Shown: positions 9,990 through 23,696, counted from the stretch's first letter. The stretch: 64,000 nt of DNA from Salvia splendens (GCF_004379255.2 NC_056049.1:22986063-23050062); one strand, 5' to 3'. The notes: generated from the sequence alone by a model not told the origin. Program-made: numbers and translations.

Positions 9990-12431
9990 GGGTCTGTTCA
10001 TAATGGAAAGAGTGGAATACTTGTGAGTGGGAGATAGGATGGGAAGGGATGGGAGGAGAGGTGAAGCTGGTCCCAGCTTTTAATAATGAAAGCTGGAGGT
10101 TCTACTTTCACTTTTTTTTTCATTTGGTTGCCTACTTTCAAAAATATTTGGCCACTTGCGCTTTTAATTCTTATCATTTTTGAATTTGAGTTATGTATGA
10201 GAAGATATCACCTACGGATTTAGAAAACGGAACTTGCGGGATTGGAGGTACTGTACATGGAGACGATGTTAGCTCGAAGAGGCTGAATTTATTAGAATAA
10301 TTTAGATGTTGTTGGCGGACGACCCCGCCCGACCTACCCTCTTCGTCTATCTTTGGATGAGATAGGAAAATTGGGAGTTTTATGTTCGAATCTCCGAGAG
10401 CTTTTGAATTTGTAACTTTTGGACGAACACAAGAAAATATGATGGTTGCAACTCTCATTAAGTACTCTCAACATTTTATTTTTCTCTGAAACTCGTCTTT
10501 CGCAGCGAAGTTTGTTTGTTCTTTCCTTTATGCATATTCAACTCTCTTCTTAGCCCTACAACTTCTAGCAAATTGGCCTTCATAGCATCAACATAGCGAA
10601 GATTGAATATAAATCAAAACATAGCATGGAAAGAATATAATTTTCAACAATATGACCTTCGGTAGCATCAACTTAGTAGTAGTGACTAAATATAAAGCAA
10701 TGTCGACATTACAAAAATAAAATATGAAGAAATTGGTAGTTTGCAACATCTCTTATTACACTATTCATATGTTGTGATCACGGGTACTTTGAATTTAAAA
10801 TTCCACCAAATTGTACTTAAATAATAACTAAGAATGCATGTGAAGAGTAAAAAGGGAGATTCCACCTACGATTCTCTTCTATTGGATGCCAACCAGACTA
10901 TGTACATATTTTGGGATCACATATTTATTAAAATGAACCGTTTTCATTGAAGTGATGCTCATGTATTTCCAACTTTTTATCCACTCTAACAATAAATCCT
11001 CTTCAATGTTCAAAACATCAAAATTCCAACAACCTACCATTCTTTTCTCTTAATACTCTTAAACTATAGTCTATAGTCCCTCAAAAGTACGTGTTTGTTC
11101 ATTTTTAAATAATAAAATAAGAGGTATAATTCCAAAATTAATCGATAATAAGAGGAACAAATCATTAATTTAATTTTTTTTAACTTCACATTTTGGATCG
11201 GTATTAACATAACAATGCATAATATTTTTGAGGTGGGCTTTCATTATTTTAATTTTAGAGTAGATTAGCATCATTGGATTTAATGCAAAGATTATATAAT
11301 TTTACATTCTAAATTATGGCCTTATATTCCAAATCTATAATGTAGTCTTTTTAAAATGAAATGTTTCAGTTTTAGAATAAAAAGTTGGTAATAGAAGTTA
11401 GCTCTATATGAAAACAGAAGGTTCGAATTAGAAGTTCCATTCACACATTAGAGTGTAGAAGCTTCCAACAAAAACTAGCACCATGTGATCTTTATTCCCC
11501 TAAAATGACTAGCTGTATTTAAAAAATCGCTATTTTTCATATTAAAATATTTAGCTTCATACTTATCCTTGTCTCTAAAGGATAGACATGATCAAATATT
11601 ATTGTACTCCTCAATCGTCGGTCATATTTGTCAAACAAAATAAAATCAATCTATTTGAACTCAATTGAACAGAAAATACATTTCAACTTTAGGCTTTAGC
11701 CAAACACTCTCACAGTGATGAATTTGTTAATTATTTTCTTCTTTCGACAAGGATTAATATCCTAACCATAATCTTGTTCAGCTAATAATTAACTATTAAA
11801 ACCATTTCGTCAGGATATTTTGTATACGTTCGAGTCAATTAATACAACATTTATCATTTCGATTTTACTTTCAAACAACATTTGACTTTGTGTATTAATT
11901 CGGTGAAGCATGCCATGACAAGTTCCGGGCAACCAACATAAATCACCTAGTAATATTAGGGGTTGGTTAATTATGTCAAATATATGCAAGTTCATGCATT
12001 TGTGGGCTAAACCTAATAATATTAGGGGTAGTTATAGATCTGTAACCTTTCTTTAATGTATTTTAAAACGATAATGAACTTAAAAATTGTTTGGTTATAG
12101 ACTTGTTCTAGCACCAAAAATTTGACTATGATCACACACATAAACATGTTTATCGAAATTGGGATATCGAAAAAATGATGCTACGACGTGAGAAACACAT
12201 TTTACGGGCGAGCCTAGTCCGATTTAAAACGCCATTTTCTTAGAATCGGATGCATTTAACAATGAAATGAACTCAAAAGCCCTAAAATGGCAAAAAGATC
12301 ATCCTCCTAAAACATGCATTTCGAACTAGCAAATAAAACTTACCACTTCCAGTAACAAAGTACCTAGCAAATTTGGCAACCACCCAACATAAAAGCTCTA
12401 GACAGATGGTATTTTGCATATGAACTGACGA
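9990..12431. other. intergenic region between XTH and the Tic22-like gene
   Basis: AT-rich, with no supported gene. The first few hundred bases are the XTH promoter. Short frames (10174-10458 and 11810-11995, minus) show no family match or sensible codon use. No clear transposon ends were found. Confidence 0.5.
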
Positions 12432-15427
12432 TCAATTTTGTCGAGATGGAGTACTTGAAACCTCGAAACCTGGAGGAATGAAAACAACATCGTCCCATGA
12501 GGACACTGTGGTAGCCTGAAAAGAAATTCACTTTGATTATAAGAGGCATCCATAATCGACCATAACATTGAATAATGATGAGAAGGATATGAGATAAGGT
12601 ACGGGGTGAACTCCTCACCTTCATTCCATGAATTATATCCTCAAGAACAGCAACCTATGGCATAAACCAACGAATGAGAACAAGCTACTACTGGCTAAAA
12701 GTTTTGATAATGCAGGTATTCAGAGAAAACGTAATTTGGATACTGAAACCTGTATGTCCCCTCGCCTCAAGCTGGGATTCACCTGCTTCTGATCACGTGA
12801 AGCTCTCGAAAGTGACTTTTCTAGATCCTCCTGAACATTTCATAAAACAGAAGAATGATAAATGTAATCAAAATGTAAAGAGACAGATGAGTGGCTGAGT
12901 CGTTTTCAATTTCAACCTTCCTGAAGAAGACAGGACGATATGTCTTATTTTCGCTCCTCAAAATCAAGCTCTTCGACTGCAATAGATAATATAAGTGTGG
13001 ATCAGATGACAGCAGACGGAGAGATATAAGCTCATAAGATTAAAATGATCCATCACATTTGGAAAGTTTGACATTAGAGATGCAAGGAAAACAGAACAAG
13101 AACCCCCCCCCCCCCCAGCAGCCTTCAAGTAATACCCAACAAATAACACAATACACAACATAGTACTGGTTGTCTTAACCGAGCAAAATATGTTTCAAGA
13201 TCAGCAGTTCATTTCAAGCAAAGCAAAGTACCCATTAGCTGATTGCGAACAACTTATCTTCAATCCATTGACAAGTTCCAGAATGAAAATAATATTCTAG
13301 TTAGACTAGTTTACAGCATTAAACAGGATAAGTTCACATATTTCTCAAGATCAAGCGACATAAGAGGCGGGGCAACAAAACTACTTGTCATCCTAGCAAC
13401 AGATAAGCCTCTTAAGATGTTTACTTGCATAGTTATTTAGTGAAAGCTTCATAAACAAGGGGATTAAGCAATATGGTGTTAGAATGCTTAATAACTTCCG
13501 AATGCAATTTCAGCACAGAAATGGCAAAAAATTTCACAAGGTGAAGAGTAATGAGACTCTAGCTGGTTATGAATCTGGTAAGAAACCATTACAAATACAA
13601 GAAAGTATTTCCAAAATAATTGTGTAGAGCAAGATAAAAAAAAGTACATCCATTGACAGGAAATGCCTGAAAATCGGGCAGGCAAGGTATATAACTGACT
13701 GCAATTTACATATAATCTGTATTAATAAAGAAGGGACTGTAAGGGTTCACACTCTTGCAGCCTTGCCCTGCACCTTAGATCAATATTCCAGTCAAGAGCA
13801 AACCTCAACGAGCACAGAATGATATTCAAATTAACACCATGTTAAAGACAGGAAAGATTGGGGCAAGCACAGACAAGATAGAAATACAAGATGTAAAAAT
13901 TATTAGCATATGCAGTACATAGACATTGAAGAATCCAAATGATTTACCAAATGAGGGGTCGAGAACATGACCAGAGTAGTGCTTAGATGGTTGGGCATGT
14001 CTAGTACGAGAGGCTCTCTAATGTAAATAGGGATCATTATTGATTCTTACAAAATTATAAAAACGAAATCTTAGTTTGAAGTTTTCGGCAAGTAAAATGA
14101 CCCGGTAAACAGGACATAATTGCAGAAATGAGGATTATAATAGTTTCATAAAGTAGAAACAAGCTTGAAGTTGAATGAACCTGGAAAACTGGGACCCCAC
14201 GGAAGCATTCCTCATCCACACCAACCCTTTTCCTCTCCTACATACAGTGAGCGCAAAGATCGATTCAGTCATGGAAAGTAAATAAACATGAAAATCCTAT
14301 CTTCCATTTGTAAATATCACCATCTTGAGCAAGCAATATCTTATTAGAACGAACAGCAACTTCGATCAATGTACTAAACAAAAATCACAGACAGAGGAAA
14401 AGCTGAAGATGATATGGCAGAGCTAAATGTGAAAAAAGAATCAGCTTAAAATCAAGATTCAAAGCAATACTGTCAAGTTTCTTTTGAATCATTCCGTCCA
14501 TACAAATAGTCAACATTCGAAACAATTACTAATAGCTTAATATAAAAGGTGTACAAAGCTAAGTGTATATAACTTGTGATCCTCTAACGAAAATATCATA
14601 TAACCATACTGCCAAGACTAACCTGCAATGCATTCTTTATCTGAGAAGCCTCGGGTAACAATCTCAAAGCCACCCCATTAACTTTAAGATCAAAAACCTG
14701 AAACCACCATTTTCTATTATTCACTGTAAACACAAATAATGAATGCAAATTGTTGAAGTTCACATAGTGGCAGGTATCAAAATTGTACATTAACAATGAA
14801 TTAGTCAGTTAAAAGCATGAATCGTGTATAACTAAGCCACCAATTTTACATACTTGAACCTCTATGAAACAAGGTACTAAAATCTGCAATGCATTATTCT
14901 AAGCCTACTACATGCTCGATGAAATGCCTAAACGAGTATTTCGTCACATAAATGAAAGAGCGGGCGATTTATACCTTGCTTAGAGCAACAGGAACAACTT
15001 GTGAGCCAGAACTCATAGAGGAATCAACAGACTTCATGTGTTTAAGGAGAGCTTCGGCGTCGGCTTCGGTGAAAAAGAACAAACCGAGATCTTTGCGCGA
15101 TTGAGCGCCCGAAACCAAGACAAATTCCTCAGAGCCGTTGCTCAGGGCGTACACTGGCACTCCAGCGAGCCGCTCCTCGATGGCTTCCTGTGACATTGCG
15201 CAATTCTTAGGAGTTAGGTTACTGCTACTGTTAGTGGGATTGAATTTGCTCTGAAGCGTGTTGCTGTCGTCGGAAATTTTGGCAAAGAAAGGGTTTCTGT
15301 GAGGGGGATTGTTCTGCATATTGTTAACGAAGGTCGAGAACTGAGTCTGTAGCGATGTGACGGCCTGCTGGAAGAGCAGCTGGGGCGACGGCGGCTGCCG
15401 GCCTTCTTTGGGTTCAAAGAAACTCAT
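12432..15427 (-). CDS. TIC22: Tic22-like chloroplast protein import component
   Basis: Seven minus-strand exons, 15427-14975, 14697-14623, 14237-14181, 12976-12917, 12830-12750, 12654-12619 and 12515-12432, all with GT-AG borders and all breaking between codons, encode 281 residues. Recognisable Tic22 features run in order: GVPVYALSNGSEEFVLVSG, VNGVALRLLPEASQIKNAL, CFRGVPVFQ, SENKTYRPVFFRKEDLEKSL, RRGDIQVAVLEDIIHGMK and SSWDDVVFIPPGFEVS. Tic22 proteins sit in the plastid intermembrane space and escort precursors between the Toc and Tic complexes. The N-terminus (MSFFEPKEGRQPPSPQ) has early acidic residues and is not a textbook transit peptide. It could be the Tic22-like paralogue rather than TIC22 proper. 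Reading frame fully intact. Confidence 0.92.
13103..13116. repeat. homopolymeric C tract in Tic22-like intron 3
   Basis: A run of about 14 C residues lies in the long third intron of the Tic22-like gene (between exons 3 and 4, 12977-14180). Length may be an assembly approximation. Confidence 0.6.
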
Positions 15428-16749
15428 GGGTTTGATGTTTGTGGGTTTTGAGAGATGGGGTTTTTCCTCAAAGAAGGTACAATCGGAATGAAAATGCCGA
15501 AAATTAGGATACCTTTTTTTTTTTTGTTTTTTCCTAAAATAAATTTCTATTTTCTAAATTCTTATTACGCGGTAGGTTGCTGTCGATGTTAATTTACCTA
15601 ATCGGTCACCAACTTCTCCATCGCCACCCAAAGAATGTTGCTATGTGATGACCTCCTGCATTTCACGATCTTGACGTCGGGTTCACCAGCGGCGTGAGGT
15701 GAGTGATTGCATAAGCGAAGAATATGGTAGAAGATGGCGTAGAAGGAGATGAAGGTGAAAAACGACCTCGATGATGATAGATGAATATTTGAGCTAAATC
15801 TTAATAATCTTTTGAACCCTAGTTTCTTATGAGATTTATTGTAATTTGGTCGTGCGTGTTTGTGATTTCATAGTGTTTCTGCCTTTTTCTTTTACTCACT
15901 GCATTATTTTCATGCGTATAAACAATGCACTCTTCTACCAAATGTGAAACTTTCAAGTCAATTGAGATGATTTGCTATTTTAGATGAATCTTTTTTTGAT
16001 TCAAGTGATTTCGTAGCTTTGTGGCCATTATGATCCATACTTTGAAGTTTGAAGCATGCACCTTTGCAACCTTATGAAAACCTTGTTTAGAGTTATGGGA
16101 TATATGCAAATGATGCCACTTCATTGACCAATTGATAAACATTATGATATGCTAATTCCAATTGTATATGCTTTGAATAACTCTGAACTATCCCAAATCA
16201 ATGTTAACTAGATTGAATTGGAGTGTTGTTGCTACAGGGTCTGTGTCCTTCCTTGATGTTAGGATTGACATCATTTTCATGAATGATCACATTATTTCCT
16301 TTGCAGGCACTTAGATTTAGGGTGTGAAGTTGCATCACAACCACCCTTATTGACTGTTACATTTAATTTGAAATAACAGGTTATAGAAATACACCCAAAA
16401 TTAATGAATCATGAAAATGACGATTTAAAATGTTGCATATACTTGCTGAGCTGAAACTGGTGCATCACCACGAATTACAGCTCAAACAAAGGCTAATTCG
16501 AAGACATTATATTATCATGTCTTGTAAAAGAGATGGTCAAACAAAAAAGCTTGACATAATTTGGTCTCTTTCTTCTGTCAAAACAAAGGAATTTGTCCAT
16601 AACAAAGATGCATCTCTAGCATTCCTAACAAATATAATCTTCATGTCATTACATCAACAACTTGAAGAAGATAACAGTCACGCCTGATGAAACTTTAACA
16701 GAAAATTCTCATCCACTAAAATGAAAATGAACCAAAAAGCATCACATCT
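15428..16749. other. intergenic between Tic22-like and RPS15A genes
   Basis: The first part is the Tic22-like 5' leader and promoter. The remainder is AT-rich, with no supported ORF, RNA gene or transposon ends. Sequence next to 16749 is the 3' UTR of RPS15A. Confidence 0.5.
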
Positions 16750-17346
<597 letters not shown>

Positions 17347-17884
17347 TTAAGTATCAGATAATATACAGCTCAGTAAGATTAAATCCATCAAGTATCAAAC
17401 CAACTGAATAATGAAAAAAGCTGAATTTGATTAAGTATGTTGAATAATACAAATGAATCACAAAAAAAATATATTCATAAAATAGACTAAAACAAACAAA
17501 ACGATGAACAGCAAAATATACAACATGAATTGGCTAATTCCGCAATACATCAACACAAGAAGCAGTATCAAAATCTTCGACAGAATAATAAATTATACAT
17601 ATAAATCAATCATATAAAGTCTGAGAACTTTCAAGCATCTCTCTCTCTCACAGCTGAATTTGTACTACATAGAGTTATAAATCGCAATCAATTTCTTTAT
17701 CCCCAAATATGCCGGTAAATCTTCGATTGTTCCGATGCATAAGCAACGAAGCGAAGAAACAAAATCAATGGTGGAAATGCTGTAAAACGAAGCCACTATA
17801 GAAACTTGAACACCTTACCTGCTAAACCGGCGTCGGCGGAGGCGGAGGCGGAGGCAGAGGCGTGAGGAGATAAGAGTAAAAATG

Positions 17885-17892
17885 TAGGGTTT
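17885..17892 (-). promoter_or_regulatory. telo-box (AAACCCTA) upstream of RPS15A
   Basis: On the minus strand AAACCCTA lies just upstream of the GC-rich untranslated first exon of RPS15A. A second related motif (GAACCCTAG, about 17931-17940) occurs nearby on the plus strand. Telo-boxes are established elements in promoters of plant translation genes, bound by Myb-type telobox factors and co-acting with site II elements. Confidence 0.7.
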
Positions 17893-17944
17893 GGAATTTA
17901 TAAAGACGCCGCCGCGCAGGTGCTGAACTACTGAACCCTAGTTT

Positions 17945-18640
17945 GTCCTTATTTTCGAAATTATTACTCATTATTTATAAAATATATAATCTGATTATTT
18001 TAAAATAAAAGTAAATTGTACAGTACTCACTACAATGTTTTCAAATCTTATAGTACTCCGTATTAATTTTATTTAATTTTTAAACTTTTTATCAAATTTA
18101 TTAGTACATGATTCAATTTTCGGTATCATAATGTTGACATAACATGAAAAAATGGTCAAATTAAAATCTGGTCATAAAAATTTACATACAATCAAATTAA
18201 TATTTTGAACCCAACTTATTTTACTAAATCCAATTTTAATTGATAGATCAAGGGTAACAAATGATTTTCGCTCATGCTAATTTGTAGGTAGCTCGAAGGA
18301 AGTGACAAATGATCCAAGAATAATTTATAGCAAGTACCAAAAGTTAGAGATTGAACTCGAATTCAATTGAAGTGTTACTCCCAAAAATTCTATATAATCA
18401 TGTTGGAGTCGGTAGTGTTTCGTTATAAGCAAAGAAAATTGCGTTGACTTTGAAATTATAGGATCTATTTCCAAATTTAGCAAAAGTAATGATATTTTAC
18501 TTTATTCTTTCTTCATTTCTTCTACTTTATTATTCCCTTCACTTAACACACTAGTATATATTTTTTAATTTATATGTCAAAAAGAATTGACTCAATTAAC
18601 AAAAAAGAATGAAGATAATGATAAAACAATTTTAATGAGC
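17945..18640. other. AT-rich intergenic DNA upstream of RPS15A
   Basis: No coding sequence or clear element ends. Only the proximal part next to the telo-box is likely promoter. Confidence 0.5.
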
Positions 18641-18643
18641 TTA

Positions 18644-19122
18644 GAGCATCTCCAACCAATTACACTAAACTCAAACTTATTTTAGTGTAAATGTCGCATC
18701 AAATATGATTTTACTCCAACCATTTACACTAAACTCAAGCTTAAAATAATATTTTCAACATTATTTTTTTACTCACAAAATTTGAAAAAGATTTTGATTT
18801 TGGTTTAGTGTAAAACCTAAAGATAAGTTTCATCCCAATAAATATGAAACATTTGGTTTCCGGCACGAGATTTTATGCAGAGTTGTTTTGTGAGTTAATG
18901 GAGAGAGTAAAGTAAGAGAGAGGAAAAAGTAGAGATAATGTTGTTTCCATTGTAGGAAACGTTGCATTTTTAATAGGACAACCAAAAAAGGAAAACGTTT
19001 CATTTTTAACGGGATAGAGGAAATATTTTTTACTCAAAAACCAAAAATGAGATTGGTTTTTTAGTACCACTAAAGCTAATTATCAATCCCATTTAGGTTT
19101 TAGTGTATCTTTGGAGATGGCC
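18644..19122. mobile_element. Tourist-type MITE (PIF/Harbinger derived), 479 bp
   Basis: Left end GAGCATCTCCAACC and right end TTTGGAGATGGCC are inverted, flanked by the 3-bp duplication TTA (18641-18643 and 19123-19125). The interior repeats a TTACACTAAACTCAAACTT motif twice near the left end and its complement near the right end. No ORF. Confidence 0.85.
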
Positions 19123-19305
19123 TTATGATCAATGTTGTTTTACATTATTATATATATTTCATATATAATTTTATTTGTTTATAATATTTATATACCGTTT
19201 AAATACAATAAAATTATTATGAATAATAAATTACTAAACATATACTTTGTTCGTTACACTCTAAAATGATAGCATATTTTTCTTTTTTGGATATCACACT
19301 CTAAT

Positions 19306-19622
19306 TTTACACATTCTAAAATTGAGACATTATTATATATACTTTATTCACTATATCCAAATTTCAAAATAAAATTGCATAAAAGAAATACTCCACTTAA
19401 AGATGATATAGAAAGGAATATTAAAAAGAAAATATAAATTATGTTGGATTGATCTACTAATTTACACATATTCTAAAATTGAGACATTATTATATATACT
19501 TTATTCACTATATCCAAATTTCAAAATAAAATTGCATAAAAGAAATACTCCACTTAAGATGATATAGAAAGGAATATTAAAAAAGAAAATATAAATTATG
19601 TTTATGTTGGATTGATCTACTA
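19306..19622. repeat. direct tandem duplication of about 155 bp
   Basis: Two adjacent copies (about 19306-19460 and 19461-19622) share TTCTAAAATTGAGACATTAT, ATACTCCACTTAAAGATGAT and ATTGATCTACTAAT almost without change. The second copy has a few small indels. No coding content. Confidence 0.85.
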
Positions 19623-20158
19623 ATGGTAGTATAAATGTCATTATAACATTGAAAGTTGACGTGAGTGATAGAGAAATTAACAATTTATTGGATTGAATGA
19701 AAGTTACCACTAAAGTAAATTTATAATTAACTTAATAAAAAAATATTTTTACACATATTTTGTTTATTAAGTTATAGTAATACTAGATAAAATGGTAGTC
19801 ATTGTGTTTGCATCTATATAAATATTACACATAACCTTTTTTTACAAGAAGAGGGTATCGCCTTATAGTTTTCACATTGCTCCTACATTGGGTATATACA
19901 ATCACGGACTCATGGGTTATCCTCAGCTAGTTATTAAATAATAAATTCTTTGTCTCATTCGGTGCCTTGTCAAAACACCACTACCAAGACTGCTTGTTCA
20001 CACCCAAATTTGCCATAAATCAACAACTTGAATGTTTTCTCTAAACACTTGAGCAATCTTCACATTCCACTCTCTTTGTAAGATAACTTTTATACTTCTA
20101 GCAGGCGATAAAGCACTAAAATCCGATTTCCGGTCATTAAGTAAATGAATAGCTGCCA
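19623..20158. other. AT-rich intergenic DNA before Harbinger element H1
   Basis: Includes a piece of the dispersed repeat seen at 25-27, 31-32 and 39 kb (TTGGATTGAATGAAAGTTACC near 19687). No gene recognised. Confidence 0.5.
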
Positions 20159-20161
20159 TAA

Positions 20162-22228
20162 GAGTGTCCACTATAGGTGCGGCGCGTCGGCCGGCCCCTT
20201 CTCGGCGCCGCCCCGCCTCGCTATAGTGTGGAGGACGTTCGCCCGAGGTGGACGAAATTTCTGGGGCGGACGAGGCTTCGGCGAGAAATGTGCGAGGACG
20301 CGCCGGCCTATAGTGCATATGCGATCAGCGCGTCGGCCGCCCCCTTCCAAAAAAAATTCGAAAATTATACCTATAAATACCACTCCTCCACCCCCCATTT
20401 TACACCCATTTCACACACTCTCCACTCATTCACTATCTACACTTTTACTCTCTAAAAATGCACGGTGGACACGACGACTCACCTAGCTCGGACGAATCGA
20501 GATATGGCGGCAATCCTTCCCAGCCGTCGGGATATGACGGCTATACTTCTCAACCGTCGGGATATGGTGACAATCCTTTCCAGCCGACGGGACATGGCAG
20601 ATATCCTTCTCAGCCGTCGGGATATGGCGGCTCTCCATCCCAGCCGTGGAGTTGGAGTCAATCTCCCCCTCCGTGGGCATCGAGTCCAACTCCTCCTCCA
20701 TCTCAGTCGTGGAGGTCTTCTCCCATGCCCCAACCTTTTCAGCGGAACCTGAGTCGCTCGGCGTTTGGAGATTACAGACCCAACCTCGACGCGCTTAACT
20801 ATTCTCGTCCGGAGACCTCTTTCCAATCCAACCAATCTCATTTCACGATGCAGATCAAGACGCCCTGGATACGATGATGGGTCTGCTCAATTCTGGCGTA
20901 CCGGATACGCCCGTTCTGACGAGACTCGACGGGACCAAAGGGGCGGGTGGAAGCAGTGGCGGTGGCGGCGGCGGAAGACGCGGCGGACGCAGTGGCGGCT
21001 CGGGCAGCGGCACCGGAAGCCGGACACAAACGGGGCACGCACTACACAAAGCGGAGTCCATTGCTGTGGCGAGGGCGTGGGATGCCGTCACATCGGACGC
21101 ATAGTGGGCACCGATCAGACCGAGGGGAGCTTTTGGAAGCGCATCCTGTTGGCATACAACGAGTTCAAACCTCGAGACGCCAGACCGCGTGACGGAGAAC
21201 AGCTCTGCAAAAAGTGATCTAGGATTCTGCCGGCCACCAAGAGGTTCGCGGGCATATACCAGAACAACCTGCTCAATGCTGAGAGTGGCCGGAGCGAAGC
21301 CGACGTGAAGGCACTGTCTATGGGCCAATACAACACGGAGGGCTGGCCGAAGTTCACAATGTGGGAGAAGTATCAAGTTCTCGAGCCTTGTCTGAAATTC
21401 ATGGCCATCTGTGCTCAAGAGTAGGCTGGAGCTCCTGGGCCGAAGCGTACTAGACATAACATAGCCGGGACTACAGCAGCGGCAGCGGCTCGCAATCATT
21501 CGACCTGAACGACGAGCAAGCGGAAGAGCCCTCCGCTATACACTCTAGGCGCGCACGTCATCCGGGACAGCAAGCCTCTATCCGACGCGCTAGAGAGGCT
21601 GGAATTTTCTCCCGCCGATCGTCGGCCGCGTCTAGATCGCGCACCACGCAGCCCGCCCCAGCACCGCCGCACATGGTCCCTGGTTCCCGCGAGGTCTTGA
21701 GGGAGAACCTAGATGTGCAGTTGATGCAACAACTGCAGGACGTCTGTAACAAATACGAGGTCGCAACCGACCCGTTCATCAAGGATATATACTTGAAACT
21801 CATAAGTCGGATCCAGCGCCGTCTAAGCTTGGCTGATGAGGCTCCTGGGGCAAGGGCGGCCAGTGGCAGCGAGGGAGACGGAGAAGAAGAGGAGGAATCC
21901 GACTCCGCCACCGATTAGGCGGTGGCGGCATTTTTATTTGTATTTTGTTTTAAATGTTCGTTGTATAATTTTACCGTTTCCAATACAGTGAATATTCGGT
22001 CCCAATTACCTCGTTTTCTAATTATCTAAATTTCGATGATTTTAACTATAATTGATTGAAACTAAAGGAAAAAATTAAAATGAAAATTGGTTATAAAATT
22101 TTGGGGCTATTGGAAGTGTCCGCCTATAGTGGCGGAAACTTTTTTTTTAGGCGCGGACAAAAAAATTGGAGCTGTGAACAAAAAATGGGGCAAGGCTATT
22201 GGGGATGTCCGCCTTATAGTGGACACTC
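20162..22228 (+). mobile_element. PIF/Harbinger element H1 (2067 bp), SANT-ORF only
   Basis: The ends are inverted: GAGTGTCCACTATAGG on the left, and GAGTGTCCACTATAAGG reverse-complemented on the right. The 3-bp duplication TAA flanks both sides (20159-20161, 22229-22231). GC-rich subterminal DNA has nested CTATAGTG and GGCGGA motifs. The only gene-like content is a decayed Myb/SANT-like accessory ORF; no DDE transposase fragment is seen. It is closely related to H2 at 46.5 kb. Confidence 0.9.
20458..21918 (+). pseudogene. Harbinger Myb/SANT-like accessory protein (H1), frameshifted
   Basis: ATG at 20458 follows a TATA box (CTATAAATAC, 20371-20380). The start has four imperfect PSQPSGYGG-type repeats, then a linker matching the H2 protein (SRSAFGDYRPNLDAL). 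The frame shifts near 20850-20875. A second frame gives DTMMGLLNSGVPDTP and a Gly-rich stretch, then shifts near 21100. Pieces FWKRILLAYNEFKP, YQNNLLNAESGRSEADVK and QYNTEGWPKFTMWEKY represent the SANT/trihelix-like domain. The tail LMQQLQDVCNKYEVATDPF leads to the stop at 21918. Intact relatives bind element ends and assist the separate transposase in the nucleus. At least three lesions prevent translation. Confidence 0.85.
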
Positions 22229-22231
22229 TAA

Positions 22232-22610
22232 TATCACTTATACAGTGGCCTTCATAATAATGACCTCATCTAACTAACTTTAGATATACTAACTCTTGAA
22301 TACTACTTTTGATATTCACAACTATTTCACGTGTTCTCCAAACCAATGGACCCACTTTTTAAGTTTGGTTGATTCACCATATAGAGTAACTTATAAAGTA
22401 GGAAAGATAAAGAGAGAGTAAAATATGTGATGGAAAAAAGTAAGAGTGATGAGATGTTTTGTTTTTAGTCAAGAAAGGAAATGACTCAACTTAGGTGGGA
22501 CATTCCAAAAAAGAATATGACTCAACTTAGTTGGGACAAATGGGGTAGTTTATAAAGTTAAGTTAAATTAAATTAAACTAGTCATTAGTTTAAACTTATA
22601 ACTAAATCCA
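22232..22610. other. AT-rich spacer between Harbinger elements H1 and H3
   Basis: No gene. Includes a weak relic of the dispersed repeat (ACTCTTGAATACTACTTTTG near 22290). Confidence 0.4.
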
Positions 22611-22634
22611 TCAGACCATCCGCAACGCTGTCTC

Positions 22635-23375
22635 TAGGGATGTCAATCGGGCTGGCCCACCGGGTTTCGGGCCAACCCTACTCGGGTTACGGGTCAATCG
22701 GGTGCGGGCTAATCGGGTTGAGATTTTTTCAGGTTATAAAAGTTCAACCCTAACCCTAAAAGCTCGGGTTTCGGGCTGGCCCAGCGGGTTAATCGGGTTG
22801 CTACCGATAAAATTGACATGCGATCAATCCAATAAATAATGACGAAAATTAGTTATATTTATAAAATATAAATATTTAATTATGATATATTTGTGATATA
22901 TACTTAAACTCAAACACAAACATGATCAAATACTAATATTTGAGATTTGTGTCAAATAAAACATAAATTTAAATATTTTAAAGCATGTTTTAAAACATGT
23001 TTTACAAATTTAAATATTTATTAATGAATTAGAAGTTTCTAATTTATTTATTTATTATTATATTAATAAAAGTGTAATATATAATTTATATATCTAATAT
23101 AAAATTGAATGTTATTTTTTTAGTTATCTATATTACAAAAATAATCAATGAAATTGTCCAATTAGGAGTCAAACAAATAGAACAATAGAAATTTTATCGG
23201 GTTTTCGGGCCAGCCCATCGAGTTTTCGGGTCTGGCCCTAACGGATTGCGGGTTAATTGGGTGCGGGCTAATCGGGTTGTAATTTTATCGGGCTAGAATT
23301 TTTCAACCCTAACCCTATAAATTTGACGGGTTATTCGGGTCAGCCCACGGGTTGCGGGCTGCATTGACATCCCTA
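22635..23375. mobile_element. hAT-type non-autonomous element with CGGGTT subterminal repeats, nested in H3
   Basis: Inverted ends are TAGGGATGTCAATCGGGC on the left and TAGGGATGTCAATGCAGCCC reverse-complemented on the right. The 8-bp duplication GCTGTCTC is identical on both sides (22627-22634, 23376-23383). Roughly 150 bp at each end is dense in CGGGTT/GGCTGGCCC motifs, while the middle is very AT-rich. No ORF. It landed 21 bp inside the left end of H3, so it is younger than H3. Confidence 0.92.
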
Positions 23376-23696
23376 GCTGTCTCTTATCCATCTCTTAACC
23401 GTCTCATCTCTTAACTATTCATGGGCCCCACTATACTTTTCACTCCATCTCTTAACTAAGAGACAGAACCTGCAACCCTTCATCTCTTATCCGTCTCTTA
23501 ACCATCTCATCCTTTAACTATTCATTCAATTTCATTTTTTCTTTTTATTTCCAACAAATTCAATTAATAAAAACACACTTCATTAAATAAAATAAAATTA
23601 CAACTTAAAATCCTAAAAAAATACATAATTAAATTCGTGGCAAAATAAATAAAAAAATACAAAATTTAATATACAATTTTATAGAAATTATAAAAA

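Noticed and set aside
10174..10458. Minus-strand 94-codon frame
   Set aside because: No domain, no conserved start context, low-complexity composition.
22745..23315. Telomere-like AACCCTAACCCTA motifs
   Set aside because: Only two short copies, each in the subterminal repeats of the nested hAT element; not an interstitial telomere.
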